NCBI GenBank assembly: GCA_038207585.1
Contig: JBBQZP010000003.1
Span: 108,249 to 172,248, forward strand
Source of the DNA: JBBQZP01 sp038207585
GTDB taxonomy: Bacteria > Pseudomonadota > Alphaproteobacteria > Rhodobacterales > Rhodobacteraceae
Length of the DNA stretch: 64,000 nt
Direction: 5' to 3'
Shown here in pieces: positions 1 to 7,771 of the stretch. Numbering within the stretch: the stretch's first letter is position 1; each line of letters opens with the position of its first letter. The notes below the pieces were generated by a model. That model did no database searches. It saw only the letters and a program-made list of their open reading frames with translations, and had not been told where the DNA came from. The position numbers and the translations under genes were made by a program.

Positions 1-521
1 TCGATTGCGTGAATCATCGCGGTGGTCTGATGCAGGGCAACAAAAGCGACCCCGGCCGCGCGGTCATTCTGGCGGCCAAGGACCACCGATTTGGCCCCCT
101 GCGCACGGTCCATCACCGCCAGACGGGCCGCCCCAATGCCCGCCACCGACCACAAATCCCGCGCAATCGCCATTGGCGGCCAATGCGGGAATGTGGTCAT
201 CGGCGGTGCGGGGGGATCGGCCAGCGCATCGGTTTCGCCGGCGTAGAGCATCACCGGGTCGTGCAAGCGGTAGCCGCGCCGGTTCAATTCGGCATCAAGC
301 GCCGCATCTTCGGGGCGCAGCACGAAAATCGGCGTCTGGCCCAGCGTGCACATCGCCGCTTCGGCGGTGGGAATATCGTCAGGGTGCCAATCGGCTGCGG
401 GCGAGGTTGCCGAAACCCGCTGCCCGCCACCCTGCCCTTCGCGGATGATCCAGGGGCCGATGCGGCTTTGGCTGGCGGCGGGCCATGTGCCCTCCATCGC
501 GGCAAAAAGCTGGTCCGTCAT
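1..521 (-). CDS. GNAT-like N-acetyltransferase, C-terminus cut off by the window edge
   Basis: A reading frame starts with ATG at 521 and stays open for 173 codons to the left edge, so only the N-terminal part is visible. The start (MTDQLFAAMEGTWPAAS) is followed by segments such as GPWIIREGQGGGQRVSA and TPIFVLRPEDAALDAELNRRGY, which resemble GNAT proteins that Rhodobacteraceae carry next to a MoCF-domain gene. The C-terminal acetyl-CoA binding motif that would settle the family lies outside the window. Its ATG overlaps the stop of the upstream MoCF gene by 4 nt (ATGA), so the two are probably translationally coupled. The reading frame is certain; the acetyltransferase call comes from family resemblance. 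Confidence 0.6.
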   Translation of the reverse strand, partial: MTDQLFAAMEGTWPAASQSRIGPWIIREGQGGGQRVSATSPAADWHPDDIPTAEAAMCTLGQTPIFVLRPEDAALDAELNRRGYRLHDPVMLYAGETDALADPPAPPMTTFPHWPPMAIARDLWSVAGIGAARLAVMDRAQGAKSVVLGRQNDRAAGVAFVALHQTTAMIHAI

Positions 522-1240
522 GCCGGGAACAGGGCGGAAAGCCGGGCCATCGCTGCATCAAGCAGGGCCGCGTCGCTGCCCCGGATCACCAGATTGGTGC
601 CGTATGCGCCGTTTTGCTGAAACGGATAACTTCCCATCGAAAGATCGGGATATTCGGCGGCCAGTGCGGCAAAGGGATCCGCCACATCGCCCTCGCCCCG
701 GTCAACCCGCAGCGAGCGGCTTTGCAACGGTGCGCCCCCGGTCAGCGTGGGCAGAATGCTGGCCACCATCGCGTGAAACACCGACGGCACCCCCGCCATG
801 ACATGCACATTGCCTAAGCGGAAACCGGGAGCGATGGACACCGGGTTTTCGATCAGGTCCGCGCCGTCGGGAATACGCGCCATGCGCTGACGGGCGTCAT
901 TGAACTCCATCCCCCGACTGGCGTAATGCGCGCCAAGCAGCGCCATCGCATCGGCGCGGTGGGTGATCTTCACGCCAAAGGCCACGGCCATTGCATCGGC
1001 GGTGATGTCATCATGGGTAGGGCCAATGCCGCCCGAGGTAAAAACGCTGTCATAGCGCGCACGCAGGGCATTCACCGCCTCGACAATCGCTGCCTGATCG
1101 TCGGCCACGACGCGCGCTTCGGCCAGACGGATGCCGTGCGCCGTCAATTCGCCCGCAAGGTGGTGCGTGTTGCCATCACGCGTGCGGCCCGACAGGATTT
1201 CATCCCCGATGACCAGCATCGCGGCGGTGGGTTGCGTCAT
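518..1240 (-). CDS. MoCF/CinA-N-domain protein (competence/damage-inducible protein A-like)
   Basis: This 240-residue protein consists of a single MoaB/Mog-type molybdopterin-binding fold. Visible motifs are the N-terminal AAMLVIGDEILSGRTRDGN and the central TSGGIGPTHDDITADAMA, which form the nucleotide/pterin binding site in this family. Full-length CinA proteins are about 400 residues and carry a C-terminal deamidase domain for NMN; that domain is absent, as in many alphaproteobacterial stand-alone versions. The molecular substrate is therefore not known. It is first in a two-gene unit with the GNAT-like gene and is divergent from map, with about 120 bp between them. Confidence 0.85.
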   Translation of the reverse strand: MTQPTAAMLVIGDEILSGRTRDGNTHHLAGELTAHGIRLAEARVVADDQAAIVEAVNALRARYDSVFTSGGIGPTHDDITADAMAVAFGVKITHRADAMALLGAHYASRGMEFNDARQRMARIPDGADLIENPVSIAPGFRLGNVHVMAGVPSVFHAMVASILPTLTGGAPLQSRSLRVDRGEGDVADPFAALAAEYPDLSMGSYPFQQNGAYGTNLVIRGSDAALLDAAMARLSALFPA

Positions 1241-1360
1241 CTGCGCTCTCCTTATGACATGGACTGGGTATAGGTCAGGGCTTGGCGGCTTTCAAACCCT
1301 GCCGCACCTCGGGGACTAGCCATTTGCGGTGGCTTTGACTATTCAGGACGAAATGGCTTT

Positions 1361-2182
1361 GTGGAACGACGCGTGGACGAGATCAGAGGACGCACGACCC
1401 GGGATGGCATCCGCATCTATGACGATGCGGATTTCGCAGGCATGCGCGCGGCGGGGCGTGTCGCGGCAGATATCCTTGATCTGGTAGCACCCCTTGTGGT
1501 GCCCGGCGTTACAACCGCCGCGATTGACGATTTCATCACCGCCGAGGTGAACCGGCGCGGCGTGACATCGGCCACCATCGGGTATCGCGGCTATAAGCAT
1601 GCATCGTGCATTTCCGTGAACCATGTGGTCTGCCATGGAATTCCCGGGCCCAAGGTGCTGGTCGACGGCGATATTCTGAATATCGACGTCACCGTGATCG
1701 TTGATGGCTGGTATGGCGACACAAGCCGGATGTATGCGGCGGGCGTGATGAACCGCAAGGCAGAACGTCTGGTGCAGGTGACGCATGACGCGCTGATGAT
1801 GGGGATCGGGGCCGTGCGCCCCGGCAACACCTTCGGCGATATCGGCCACGCGATTCAGGCCTATGCCGAAGCGCACCGGATGAGCGTGGTGCGTGATTTC
1901 TGCGGCCACGGCCTTGGCCGGGTGTTCCACGCACCGCCCAATGTATTGCACTATGGGCGCGCGGGGTCCGGGGCCGTGCTGGAGGAAGGCATGTTCTTCA
2001 CCATCGAACCGATGGTCAATCTGGGCCGCCCCGAAACCAAGGTGCTGGCAGATGATTGGACAGCGGTGACGCGGGACAAATCCTTGTCGGCGCAGTTCGA
2101 ACATTCCATCGGGGTGACCGCGACGGGGTGCGAGATTTTCACGCTGTCACCGGCTGGAACGTTTCATCCGACCCAAGGTTAG
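1361..2182 (+). CDS. map: Type I methionine aminopeptidase
   Basis: The product (273 residues) removes the initiator methionine from nascent proteins in the cytoplasm. All family metal ligands are present: D109 (in LNIDVT), D120 (YGDTSRM), H183 (FCGHGLGR), E216 (FTIEPM) and E247 (QFEHSIGV). The substrate-contacting H92 is in CHGIPGP. The start used is GTG at 1361; the conserved fold begins near residue 12, so a slightly different start would not matter. The gene stands alone, divergent from the MoCF gene and convergent with the NlpC/P60 gene, and is followed by a GC hairpin and a palindromic repeat. Confidence 0.96.
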   Translation: MERRVDEIRGRTTRDGIRIYDDADFAGMRAAGRVAADILDLVAPLVVPGVTTAAIDDFITAEVNRRGVTSATIGYRGYKHASCISVNHVVCHGIPGPKVLVDGDILNIDVTVIVDGWYGDTSRMYAAGVMNRKAERLVQVTHDALMMGIGAVRPGNTFGDIGHAIQAYAEAHRMSVVRDFCGHGLGRVFHAPPNVLHYGRAGSGAVLEEGMFFTIEPMVNLGRPETKVLADDWTAVTRDKSLSAQFEHSIGVTATGCEIFTLSPAGTFHPTQG

Positions 2183-2197
2183 GGCCGCGAGCGCGGA

Positions 2198-2244
2198 CCG
2201 GGGCGCTGCCCCGGACCCCGGAGTATTTTTGCAAAAATGAAGTC
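2198..2244. terminator. GC hairpin joined to an ATTTTTGCAAAAAT palindromic repeat
   Basis: A perfect 7-bp stem (CCGGGGC, loop GCT, GCCCCGG) occupies 2198-2214, and the T-rich palindrome ATTTTTGCAAAAAT follows within 2221-2244. It sits between the convergent map and NlpC/P60 genes and can serve as a bidirectional terminator. The 24 bases at 2221-2244 recur exactly at 49559-49582, so this is also a repeat element. Confidence 0.6.
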
Positions 2245-2256
2245 ACAAGACCAAGG

Positions 2257-3075
2257 TCAGGGGCGGCGTCGGTGGGTGACCGGGCTGCCGTCTTGCTTGG
2301 TGATGCGGGCGATTGCGGTTTTCGTGTTTTCAACCACCACGGCCATGAAGGCGGCGGTGGCGTGGATCATGAAATCTGCGTTCATCGCCATGGCGACATG
2401 GCCTTTCCAGAAGATCAGATCGCCACGTTTCAGGGGGGATTTGTCGGCGATGGCTTTGCCGATATCCTGTTGCAGGTCGCTGTCGCTGGGGCAATCCTTG
2501 CCCGTGGCGTGCAGAGCCGCCTGCACGAGGCCCGAGCAATCCAGCCCGGCGCGGGAATTGCCGCCCCAGAGGTAGGGCACGCCCAGAAAGGTTTGCGCCA
2601 CGGCGACCGGGTCGGCGTGCCAGTTGCCGATGGGGCGCAGGTGCAATGTCGGCACATAGCCACGCGTGGTGTGGCTGTATTTGCCATCCTCGCCCAGAAC
2701 GGTGAGCCGCGCGCCCATGGTGAGGGCCGCCGTTTCGCGGATTTTCAGCTTTGCTTCGGGGTAAAGATGCGTGGCGGGGGCCGCGACCCAGTGGGTGGCG
2801 GTTTGCGCCGTGCCCAAGGCGGTTTCGGGGACATAGCCGCAGTGGCCGTCCTTGACCGATTGCACGAAGGCCCAGCCCTGATGGCGGTCAATCACGGTAA
2901 CCGCGTCGCCCAGCAAAAGCTGGCGGTCGCGGGGGCCGTTCGGGGCGGTGCATAGGTCGGTCAGGGGGGCGGTCAGCGTGGCAGGCTCACCTTGGGTGAA
3001 ACGGGATGCGTCCAGCGTACCGCGCAGGCTTTCAAGGGCGGCGCGGGCGTTGGCAGGGGTCAGGCGCGGGTCCAT
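2257..3075 (-). CDS. NlpC/P60 family peptidase with N-terminal SH3-like domains
   Basis: A 272-residue C40-family endopeptidase, probably acting on cell-wall peptides (gamma-D-glutamyl-diaminopimelate type). Residues about 30-145 look like two bacterial SH3 modules (DAVTVIDRHQGWAFVQ; GYVPETALG; RGYVPTLHLRP). The catalytic domain carries C180 in GLDCSGLVQ and H226 in KGHVAMAM, with H238 as a possible third polar residue. No signal peptide is visible, so export is uncertain. Its ATG abuts the stop of the M17 aminopeptidase gene with no spacer, so the two are co-transcribed; a joint role in degrading imported murein peptides is an inference. Confidence 0.85.
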   Translation of the reverse strand: MDPRLTPANARAALESLRGTLDASRFTQGEPATLTAPLTDLCTAPNGPRDRQLLLGDAVTVIDRHQGWAFVQSVKDGHCGYVPETALGTAQTATHWVAAPATHLYPEAKLKIRETAALTMGARLTVLGEDGKYSHTTRGYVPTLHLRPIGNWHADPVAVAQTFLGVPYLWGGNSRAGLDCSGLVQAALHATGKDCPSDSDLQQDIGKAIADKSPLKRGDLIFWKGHVAMAMNADFMIHATAAFMAVVVENTKTAIARITKQDGSPVTHRRRP

Positions 3076-4461
3076 TCAAAGCCCCATGATCTGCGGCAGG
3101 GCGTGCAGGACGGCCCGCGCACCCTGACCCACAGCGCCTTTCGGCCGGGCGGGCGCATCGCTTGGCGTGTGCGCATAGATATCGAAATGAGCATATCGCG
3201 GCGCATCTGCAAAGCGGCGCAGGAACAGCGCCGCCGTGATGGAGCCCGCAAAACCACCCGACGGCGCATTGTCCAGATCAGCGATGCCGGGTTCGATCAT
3301 CGATTCGTAAGGCTCCCAGAAGGGCAGGCGCCAAACCGGATCGCAGGCGGCAGGGGCGGCGGTCGCAAGTGCTGCGGCAAATGGGTCATCATCGGTGTAG
3401 AACGGGGCGAGATCAGGGCCGACGGCAACGCGCGCCGCCCCGGTCAGCGTCGCCATCGAGATCAGCAGGTCGGGCGCGTCTTCACAGGCCCAGGCCAGCG
3501 CATCGGCCAGCACAAGGCGACCTTCGGCATCGGTGTTGTTCACCTCGACCGTCAGCCCCTTGCGAGAGGTCAGGATATCGCCGGGGCGAAAGGCGTTGCC
3601 CGCAACCGCATTTTCCACCGCCGGCACAATGACGCGCAACCGAACCGGCAGGCCCAGCGCCATGATCATCTGCGCAAGCCCCATGACCGTGGCCGCCCCG
3701 CCCATATCCTTTTTCATCAAAAGCATTCCGGCGGACGGCTTCAGGTCCAGCCCGCCGGTATCGAAACACACGCCCTTTCCGACCAGCGTCAAACTCGGGC
3801 CGGTGTTGCCCCAGGTCATCGACATCACACGCGGCGCGCGGATCGAAGCGCGACCGACGGCGTGGATCATTGGAAAGTTCTGCGCCAGAAGTTCGTCGCC
3901 GGTGATGATTTCGGTCGTCGCGCCAAAGCGGTCGGCAAGGGCGGTGAAGGCCGATTGCAATTCGTCCGGCCCCATGTCGGAAGCAGGGGTGTTGACCAGA
4001 TCACGCGTCAGATATTCGCCCGCAGCCATTGCCAGCAGGCGGGCGGCATCGCTGCCTTCGGGGGCTTTGAGCAGGGCCGCAGCGGATTTGGCAGGCTTGC
4101 GGTAGCGGTCGAACCTATATTGCGCCAGAAGCCAGCCCAGCGCGACCTCATCCCTTTGCGCCGCAGAAAGATCGCCCGCAAGATGCCATGCACCTTCGGG
4201 CAGGTCGGTCGCGACCCGCGCAATCCCGAACCGCATCCGCGCTCGGGCCCTGGCCGTGCCAAACCCGACCACGGCAGCGACAACGCCACCCTGCGCATCG
4301 GGGATCAGGCGATGATCGCCCAGCTTGCCCTCGAACCCCGTGGCGGCAAGCCAGGAGCGGGTCAATTCGGGCTGCGTGACCAGCCAGTTGGTCAGGGCTT
4401 CGGCCCCCACCACATGCAGCGGGCGCGACGCGGTGGCGGGGTCGGCAAAGGCGGGGGTCAT
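3076..4461 (-). CDS. M17 leucyl aminopeptidase family protein
   Basis: A 461-residue cytosolic dinuclear metallo-aminopeptidase. The M17 signature NTDAEGRL lies at residues 309-316, and the expected metal and catalytic residues are seen: K229 and D234 (GKGVCFDTGG), D252 (KKDMGGAA), D311 and E313. It is somewhat shorter than E. coli PepA (503 residues) in the N-terminal domain and may be closer to the PepB-like group. Immediately upstream of and adjoining the NlpC/P60 gene. General peptide turnover is the safe role; substrate preference cannot be read from sequence. Confidence 0.9.
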   Translation of the reverse strand: MTPAFADPATASRPLHVVGAEALTNWLVTQPELTRSWLAATGFEGKLGDHRLIPDAQGGVVAAVVGFGTARARARMRFGIARVATDLPEGAWHLAGDLSAAQRDEVALGWLLAQYRFDRYRKPAKSAAALLKAPEGSDAARLLAMAAGEYLTRDLVNTPASDMGPDELQSAFTALADRFGATTEIITGDELLAQNFPMIHAVGRASIRAPRVMSMTWGNTGPSLTLVGKGVCFDTGGLDLKPSAGMLLMKKDMGGAATVMGLAQMIMALGLPVRLRVIVPAVENAVAGNAFRPGDILTSRKGLTVEVNNTDAEGRLVLADALAWACEDAPDLLISMATLTGAARVAVGPDLAPFYTDDDPFAAALATAAPAACDPVWRLPFWEPYESMIEPGIADLDNAPSGGFAGSITAALFLRRFADAPRYAHFDIYAHTPSDAPARPKGAVGQGARAVLHALPQIMGL

Positions 4462-4532
4462 GAACGCTCCGGCAGTCAGGGGATCGCCCTGAACCCTAGC
4501 CGCTTGACGCCCCGCCGCAAGGGGAAAGGCGG

Positions 4533-4916
4533 TCAGACCGTGCGGTCAAGCCGGTCTTTGCTGGGTTCAAGCGAGCGTTCGGCAACCCGGATCAAGCGCG
4601 CCCAGACCGCCGAAAACGCGGTTGAATCATCATTGGCAAGGCAGGCCTGCACATGGTCGGCCGCTGCACCCAGACTGACCAGCCCCAGATGCGCCGACAT
4701 GCGCTGCAAACGGCGCAGATGACGACCAAGGTCCGCCAGATCATGCGCCCGCACCTTGTGCGTCAGATCAGACATGGTCAGCGCAATCTCACCCAAGGCG
4801 CGGTTTACAACCTGTTCAGCGGCGGCCCTGCCCATTTCGCGGTACATTGTCGCTATCGGTTCCGAATTCTGACAAACGTGATCATGCGGTCGAAGGACCG
4901 CTATTTCAATATTCAT
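4533..4916 (-). CDS. Helical Hpt-like protein lacking the phosphorylatable histidine
   Basis: A small protein of 127 residues from the ATG at 4916. That start is chosen over an in-frame ATG at 4931 because GGAG lies about 9 nt before it. The predicted helices and spacing follow the histidine phosphotransfer (Hpt) pattern: the LxxxxxxLG stretch (LQRMSAHLG, residues 70-78) aligns with the Hpt motif HxLKGSAxxLG, but the phospho-accepting His position is R68 and the Lys/Gly are Gln/Arg. If the alignment holds, this is a degenerate, non-phosphorylatable Hpt fold, perhaps a response-regulator binding protein. No recognisable partner is adjacent. It is divergent from the carbonic anhydrase gene. Confidence 0.6.
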   Translation of the reverse strand: MNIEIAVLRPHDHVCQNSEPIATMYREMGRAAAEQVVNRALGEIALTMSDLTHKVRAHDLADLGRHLRRLQRMSAHLGLVSLGAAADHVQACLANDDSTAFSAVWARLIRVAERSLEPSKDRLDRTV

Positions 4917-5050
4917 GACACCCAACTCCATTCAACACCCGTGCCCAGATTGCGCCCGCTTGTTGAAGAAAAGGTTGCCACGCGCGGAAGAAAACGCTCG
5001 AATTCTTCCTATTGCGGGCCTACCAAGGGCTGACAGAAAAAGGACGCAAC

Positions 5051-5701
5051 ATGCAATTGGCACGCCCGCTGCCCAGCTATCTGATCCAGCGTTTTCAGGG
5101 CTGGCGCGCCACAACCTATCAGGACAACAAGGCCTGGTATCGTAGACTTGCCGAAAGCGGCCAGCATCCGCGCGCGATGGTGATTTCGTGCTGCGACAGC
5201 CGCGTGCATGTGACGTCGATCTTTGGTGCGGATGAGGGCGAGTTCTTCATTCACCGCAATGTCGCCAATCTGGTGCCGCCCTATAACCCCGATGGGGAAT
5301 ATCATGGCACCTCGGCGGCGGTCGAATATGCGGTGACGGCGCTGAAGGTGGCGCATGTGGTGGTGCTGGGCCATTCCAACTGCGGCGGTGTCAAGGGATG
5401 CCACGACATGTGTTCAGGCCATGCACCCGAACTGGAGCAGAAATCAAGTTTCGTCGGCCGCTGGATGGATATCCTGCGCCCCGGTTTTGACAGGGTGGAA
5501 GCGATGGGTGACACGCCGGACCGGCTGCGCGCGCTGGAAAAAGAGGCGGTTCTGGTCAGCTTGGAGAACCTGATGACGTTTCCCTTTGTGCAAGAGGCGG
5601 TCAAGGACGACTGGCTGACGCTGCACGGGTTGTGGACCAACACCGGCGCGGGCGAGTTGGAGCAGTTCGACCCGGCGCAGGGTGGCTTCGTGGCGGTTTA
5701 G
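5051..5701 (+). CDS. Beta-class carbonic anhydrase
   Basis: Interconverts CO2 and bicarbonate in the cytoplasm. The ATG at 5051 is chosen because AAGGA precedes it, giving 216 residues, normal for the family. Zinc ligands are C48 (SCCDSR), H108 and C111 (GHSNCGG), and the D49-R51 dyad is intact. The segment GTSAAVEYAV before the zinc histidine is also typical. It is a single-gene unit, divergent from the Hpt-like gene, and ends at a strong hairpin shared with the convergent DUF4139 gene. Confidence 0.95.
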   Translation: MQLARPLPSYLIQRFQGWRATTYQDNKAWYRRLAESGQHPRAMVISCCDSRVHVTSIFGADEGEFFIHRNVANLVPPYNPDGEYHGTSAAVEYAVTALKVAHVVVLGHSNCGGVKGCHDMCSGHAPELEQKSSFVGRWMDILRPGFDRVEAMGDTPDRLRALEKEAVLVSLENLMTFPFVQEAVKDDWLTLHGLWTNTGAGELEQFDPAQGGFVAV

Positions 5702-5708
5702 GCGGGGT

Positions 5709-5737
5709 CCGGATGGCAGCGCGGGGCCGCCATCCGG
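5709..5737. terminator. Bidirectional hairpin terminator
   Basis: A perfect 9-bp stem (CCGGATGGC and GCCATCCGG) with an 11-nt loop is followed by TTT on the plus strand. It lies between the convergent carbonic anhydrase and DUF4139 genes. Confidence 0.65.
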
Positions 5738-5753
5738 TTTGGTGCGGGGGTCT

Positions 5754-7388
5754 TTATTGCAGCACCTGCCCCTCGGGCCATGACAGGGTGTGGGTCAGCG
5801 TGATCTTCGCCGTAGCCTTCGGCGCCACTTCGATATCCCAGGCCAGCACGCCGCGCTTGCCATCAACATCGGTTTCACTTGGCTGTGGTGTTGCCTGCCA
5901 GGTGATCTGCAGGTCTTCCTGTTCGGAATAGGGCACCTGATCCAACACCCGCACCGGCCAGTTTTTGTCAGTCAGGTTTTCGACCTGCAACACTGCGGTT
6001 TCCTCGGTCTGCGTCGATTTACTGAACACCCCCCGATCGCCCGTCGCCCGTGTCGGCATTTCGCGCTTCAGCCGCAGCCCGCGGATCGCGCCGAAGGAAA
6101 GATCGGTCTTGTCGCCCGGCGTCAGGCCGTTGAAACCGACCTGCCCGATCAACACCCCGTCGCGTGACAGCATGGCCATGCCCGGCAGCAGAATTTCGGG
6201 TGAGGTGTTGGTGAAATGGGCGTTCATGAAAGCGGTCTGGTCATAGCGCGGCACGGCGTAGGCCATCACCTCGGGTGCCAGACCAATTTCATCCAGTTCC
6301 AGCCGAAGTTGGTCGTTCGCCGACAGGATGCTGACCGGGCTGGGATAGGAGTAGATCACCGTTTCACCGTTGAAGGCGGCTTGCATGGGCGCGTAGTCGG
6401 CAACTGGCGCCGGTTCCTCGGCCATCATCACGGGCGCAGCGCCTGCTGGCGCCGAGAGTCTGAGCCGGTTCAGATCTTCCGCGGGAACGTCCGGCGCGAT
6501 CGAACGCAGATCGGGCCAAAGGGTGCTGGGCGTGGAATTCTCGCCCAGCGGCGCGGTTGAAAGGGTCAGTGCCACGTCAGACCAGTCTTCACCGCTGCTC
6601 TGGCTGACCAACACCCCGCGATGGATCGACAGGGCGGCGGGTTCGGTCACAAGGTTCATATCGTAAACCGGCGACCACGAGGCAGAGTTGGAATAGCTGA
6701 TCACAGTCATGCTGACCTCGCCATCCTGCGGCACATTCACCGCAACCGACAGGGCCGCGTATTGCGCATCGGGGCGGGCAAGGGCGTCAAAGGCGGCGCG
6801 GGCTTTTTCCAGCGCCTCAAGCGATTTCGTCAGCGCCTTTTGCGCGGGCTGGCGGTCTTTGCTGGCGGCAAGGATGGTCTGGTTGGCGGCCAGAACTTCA
6901 TCCCCGACCATTTGCGCCACAGACCGCAGGGTCTCGGTGGATGAAGCATCCAGCGTGCCATCCCCGCTGACCATCCGGGTCAGAAACCCGATCCGCGCCT
7001 GAGCGGCATTTTCGCGCGCGGCAATCGCATCGACGGCGGCTTGTGCATCCTGTGCGGCGACCTCCTGCCGTTCAACCTCGGCCTTGGCGTCGGCGCGGGC
7101 GGGCGACAAGGGTTCCTCGCGCGGCGGCAGTCGGTCACGGCGCAGCGACCATGCGCCAGTCTGCATGCCATTCGCAGGTTCCATCCGCAGGAATTCAGCG
7201 GGGGTTTCGGTAGGCAGGTCGGTGATCAGCAGATCATGCGCGCCTTTGGGGGCGGTAAAGGTGATCGTGCGCGTCACCTCGGCTCCTTGGGCATAAATCG
7301 TTACCGCCGTCACATGGCTGGTTGCAGTAATCGTATCGGCAAAAGCGAGACTTGGGAAAAAGGCCGCAGTCAGAAGGAAATGGCGCAT
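5754..7388 (-). CDS. DUF4139 (MuiA-family) exported protein
   Basis: The ATG at 7388 is preceded by GGAG and opens a cleavable signal peptide (MRHFLLTAAFFPSLAFA), giving 544 residues. The N-terminal part (VTAVTIYAQGAEVTRTI) is the DUF4140 module. A charged, Ala-rich probable coiled coil follows at about residues 90-200. The C-terminal half is the beta-rich DUF4139 domain (SWSPVYDMNL, VLVSQSSGEDWSDVALTLSTA). Family members include MuiA, named for inhibition of mucoidy, but the biochemical role is unknown. The protein is expected in the periplasm. The gene appears to be a single transcription unit. Confidence 0.85.
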   Translation of the reverse strand: MRHFLLTAAFFPSLAFADTITATSHVTAVTIYAQGAEVTRTITFTAPKGAHDLLITDLPTETPAEFLRMEPANGMQTGAWSLRRDRLPPREEPLSPARADAKAEVERQEVAAQDAQAAVDAIAARENAAQARIGFLTRMVSGDGTLDASSTETLRSVAQMVGDEVLAANQTILAASKDRQPAQKALTKSLEALEKARAAFDALARPDAQYAALSVAVNVPQDGEVSMTVISYSNSASWSPVYDMNLVTEPAALSIHRGVLVSQSSGEDWSDVALTLSTAPLGENSTPSTLWPDLRSIAPDVPAEDLNRLRLSAPAGAAPVMMAEEPAPVADYAPMQAAFNGETVIYSYPSPVSILSANDQLRLELDEIGLAPEVMAYAVPRYDQTAFMNAHFTNTSPEILLPGMAMLSRDGVLIGQVGFNGLTPGDKTDLSFGAIRGLRLKREMPTRATGDRGVFSKSTQTEETAVLQVENLTDKNWPVRVLDQVPYSEQEDLQITWQATPQPSETDVDGKRGVLAWDIEVAPKATAKITLTHTLSWPEGQVLQ

Positions 7389-7503
7389 GGGGTCGCTCCG
7401 GTTCGGGTTGCTGTCCAAAGTTTGACGCAAGCCGAACGGGATTACTTGGGGAAATACTCCAAGGCGCGTTGATTTTTTCTGAGCTGCCCGGTTGGCGGAA
7501 AAA

Positions 7504-7656
7504 TTATCGCCGCAAATAGCCGAGCTCGCGCGCGAATGCACTGGCCAATTCTTCGCGCGTCAGTCTGGCGCGGGGCGTCCGCCGCGCGGCTTGATTCCGG
7601 GCAGCGCGGTCAAGGATTGTCCAGAAAAAAGGCACGCTCCGAAGGATAATCGCCAT
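7504..7656 (-). CDS. Small basic protein of 50 residues, unknown function
   Basis: An ATG at 7656 is preceded by GAGGAAAGACC, a good ribosome binding site, and encodes a 50-residue protein. The N-terminus is hydrophobic and aromatic (MAIILRSVPFFWTILDRAA), the middle is Arg-rich (RRTPRARLTR), and the end (EELASAFARELGYLRR) is an amphipathic helix. The tail faintly recalls the RELxDIG ending of DUF1127 proteins, but this is not a convincing match. It follows the asd terminator, so it probably has its own promoter. I do not recognise a function; the ribosome binding site and codon pattern support it being a real gene. Confidence 0.6.
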   Translation of the reverse strand: MAIILRSVPFFWTILDRAARNQAARRTPRARLTREELASAFARELGYLRR

Positions 7657-7728
7657 GGTCTTTCCTCTTCTTTAGCCACCCGTAAAGGGAACGGTGCAAT
7701 TTGAGTGAAAGTTTCAGACGGCGCGCAG

Positions 7729-7764
7729 AAAAAATAGTGAGGCGGGATTTCAGGCCCACCTCAC
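7729..7764 (-). terminator. Rho-independent terminator of asd
   Basis: On the minus strand a 10-bp stem with one mismatch (GTGAGGTGGG with CCCGCCTCAC) is followed directly by ATTTTTTCT. It lies just after the asd stop codon at 7772. Confidence 0.8.
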
Positions 7765-7771
7765 CGTAATT

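Noticed and set aside
2992..4722. A 576-codon open frame on the plus strand across the aminopeptidase gene
   Set aside because: It is antisense to the M17 gene, which has complete motifs; long open antisense frames are common in GC-rich DNA and the translation shows no family pattern.
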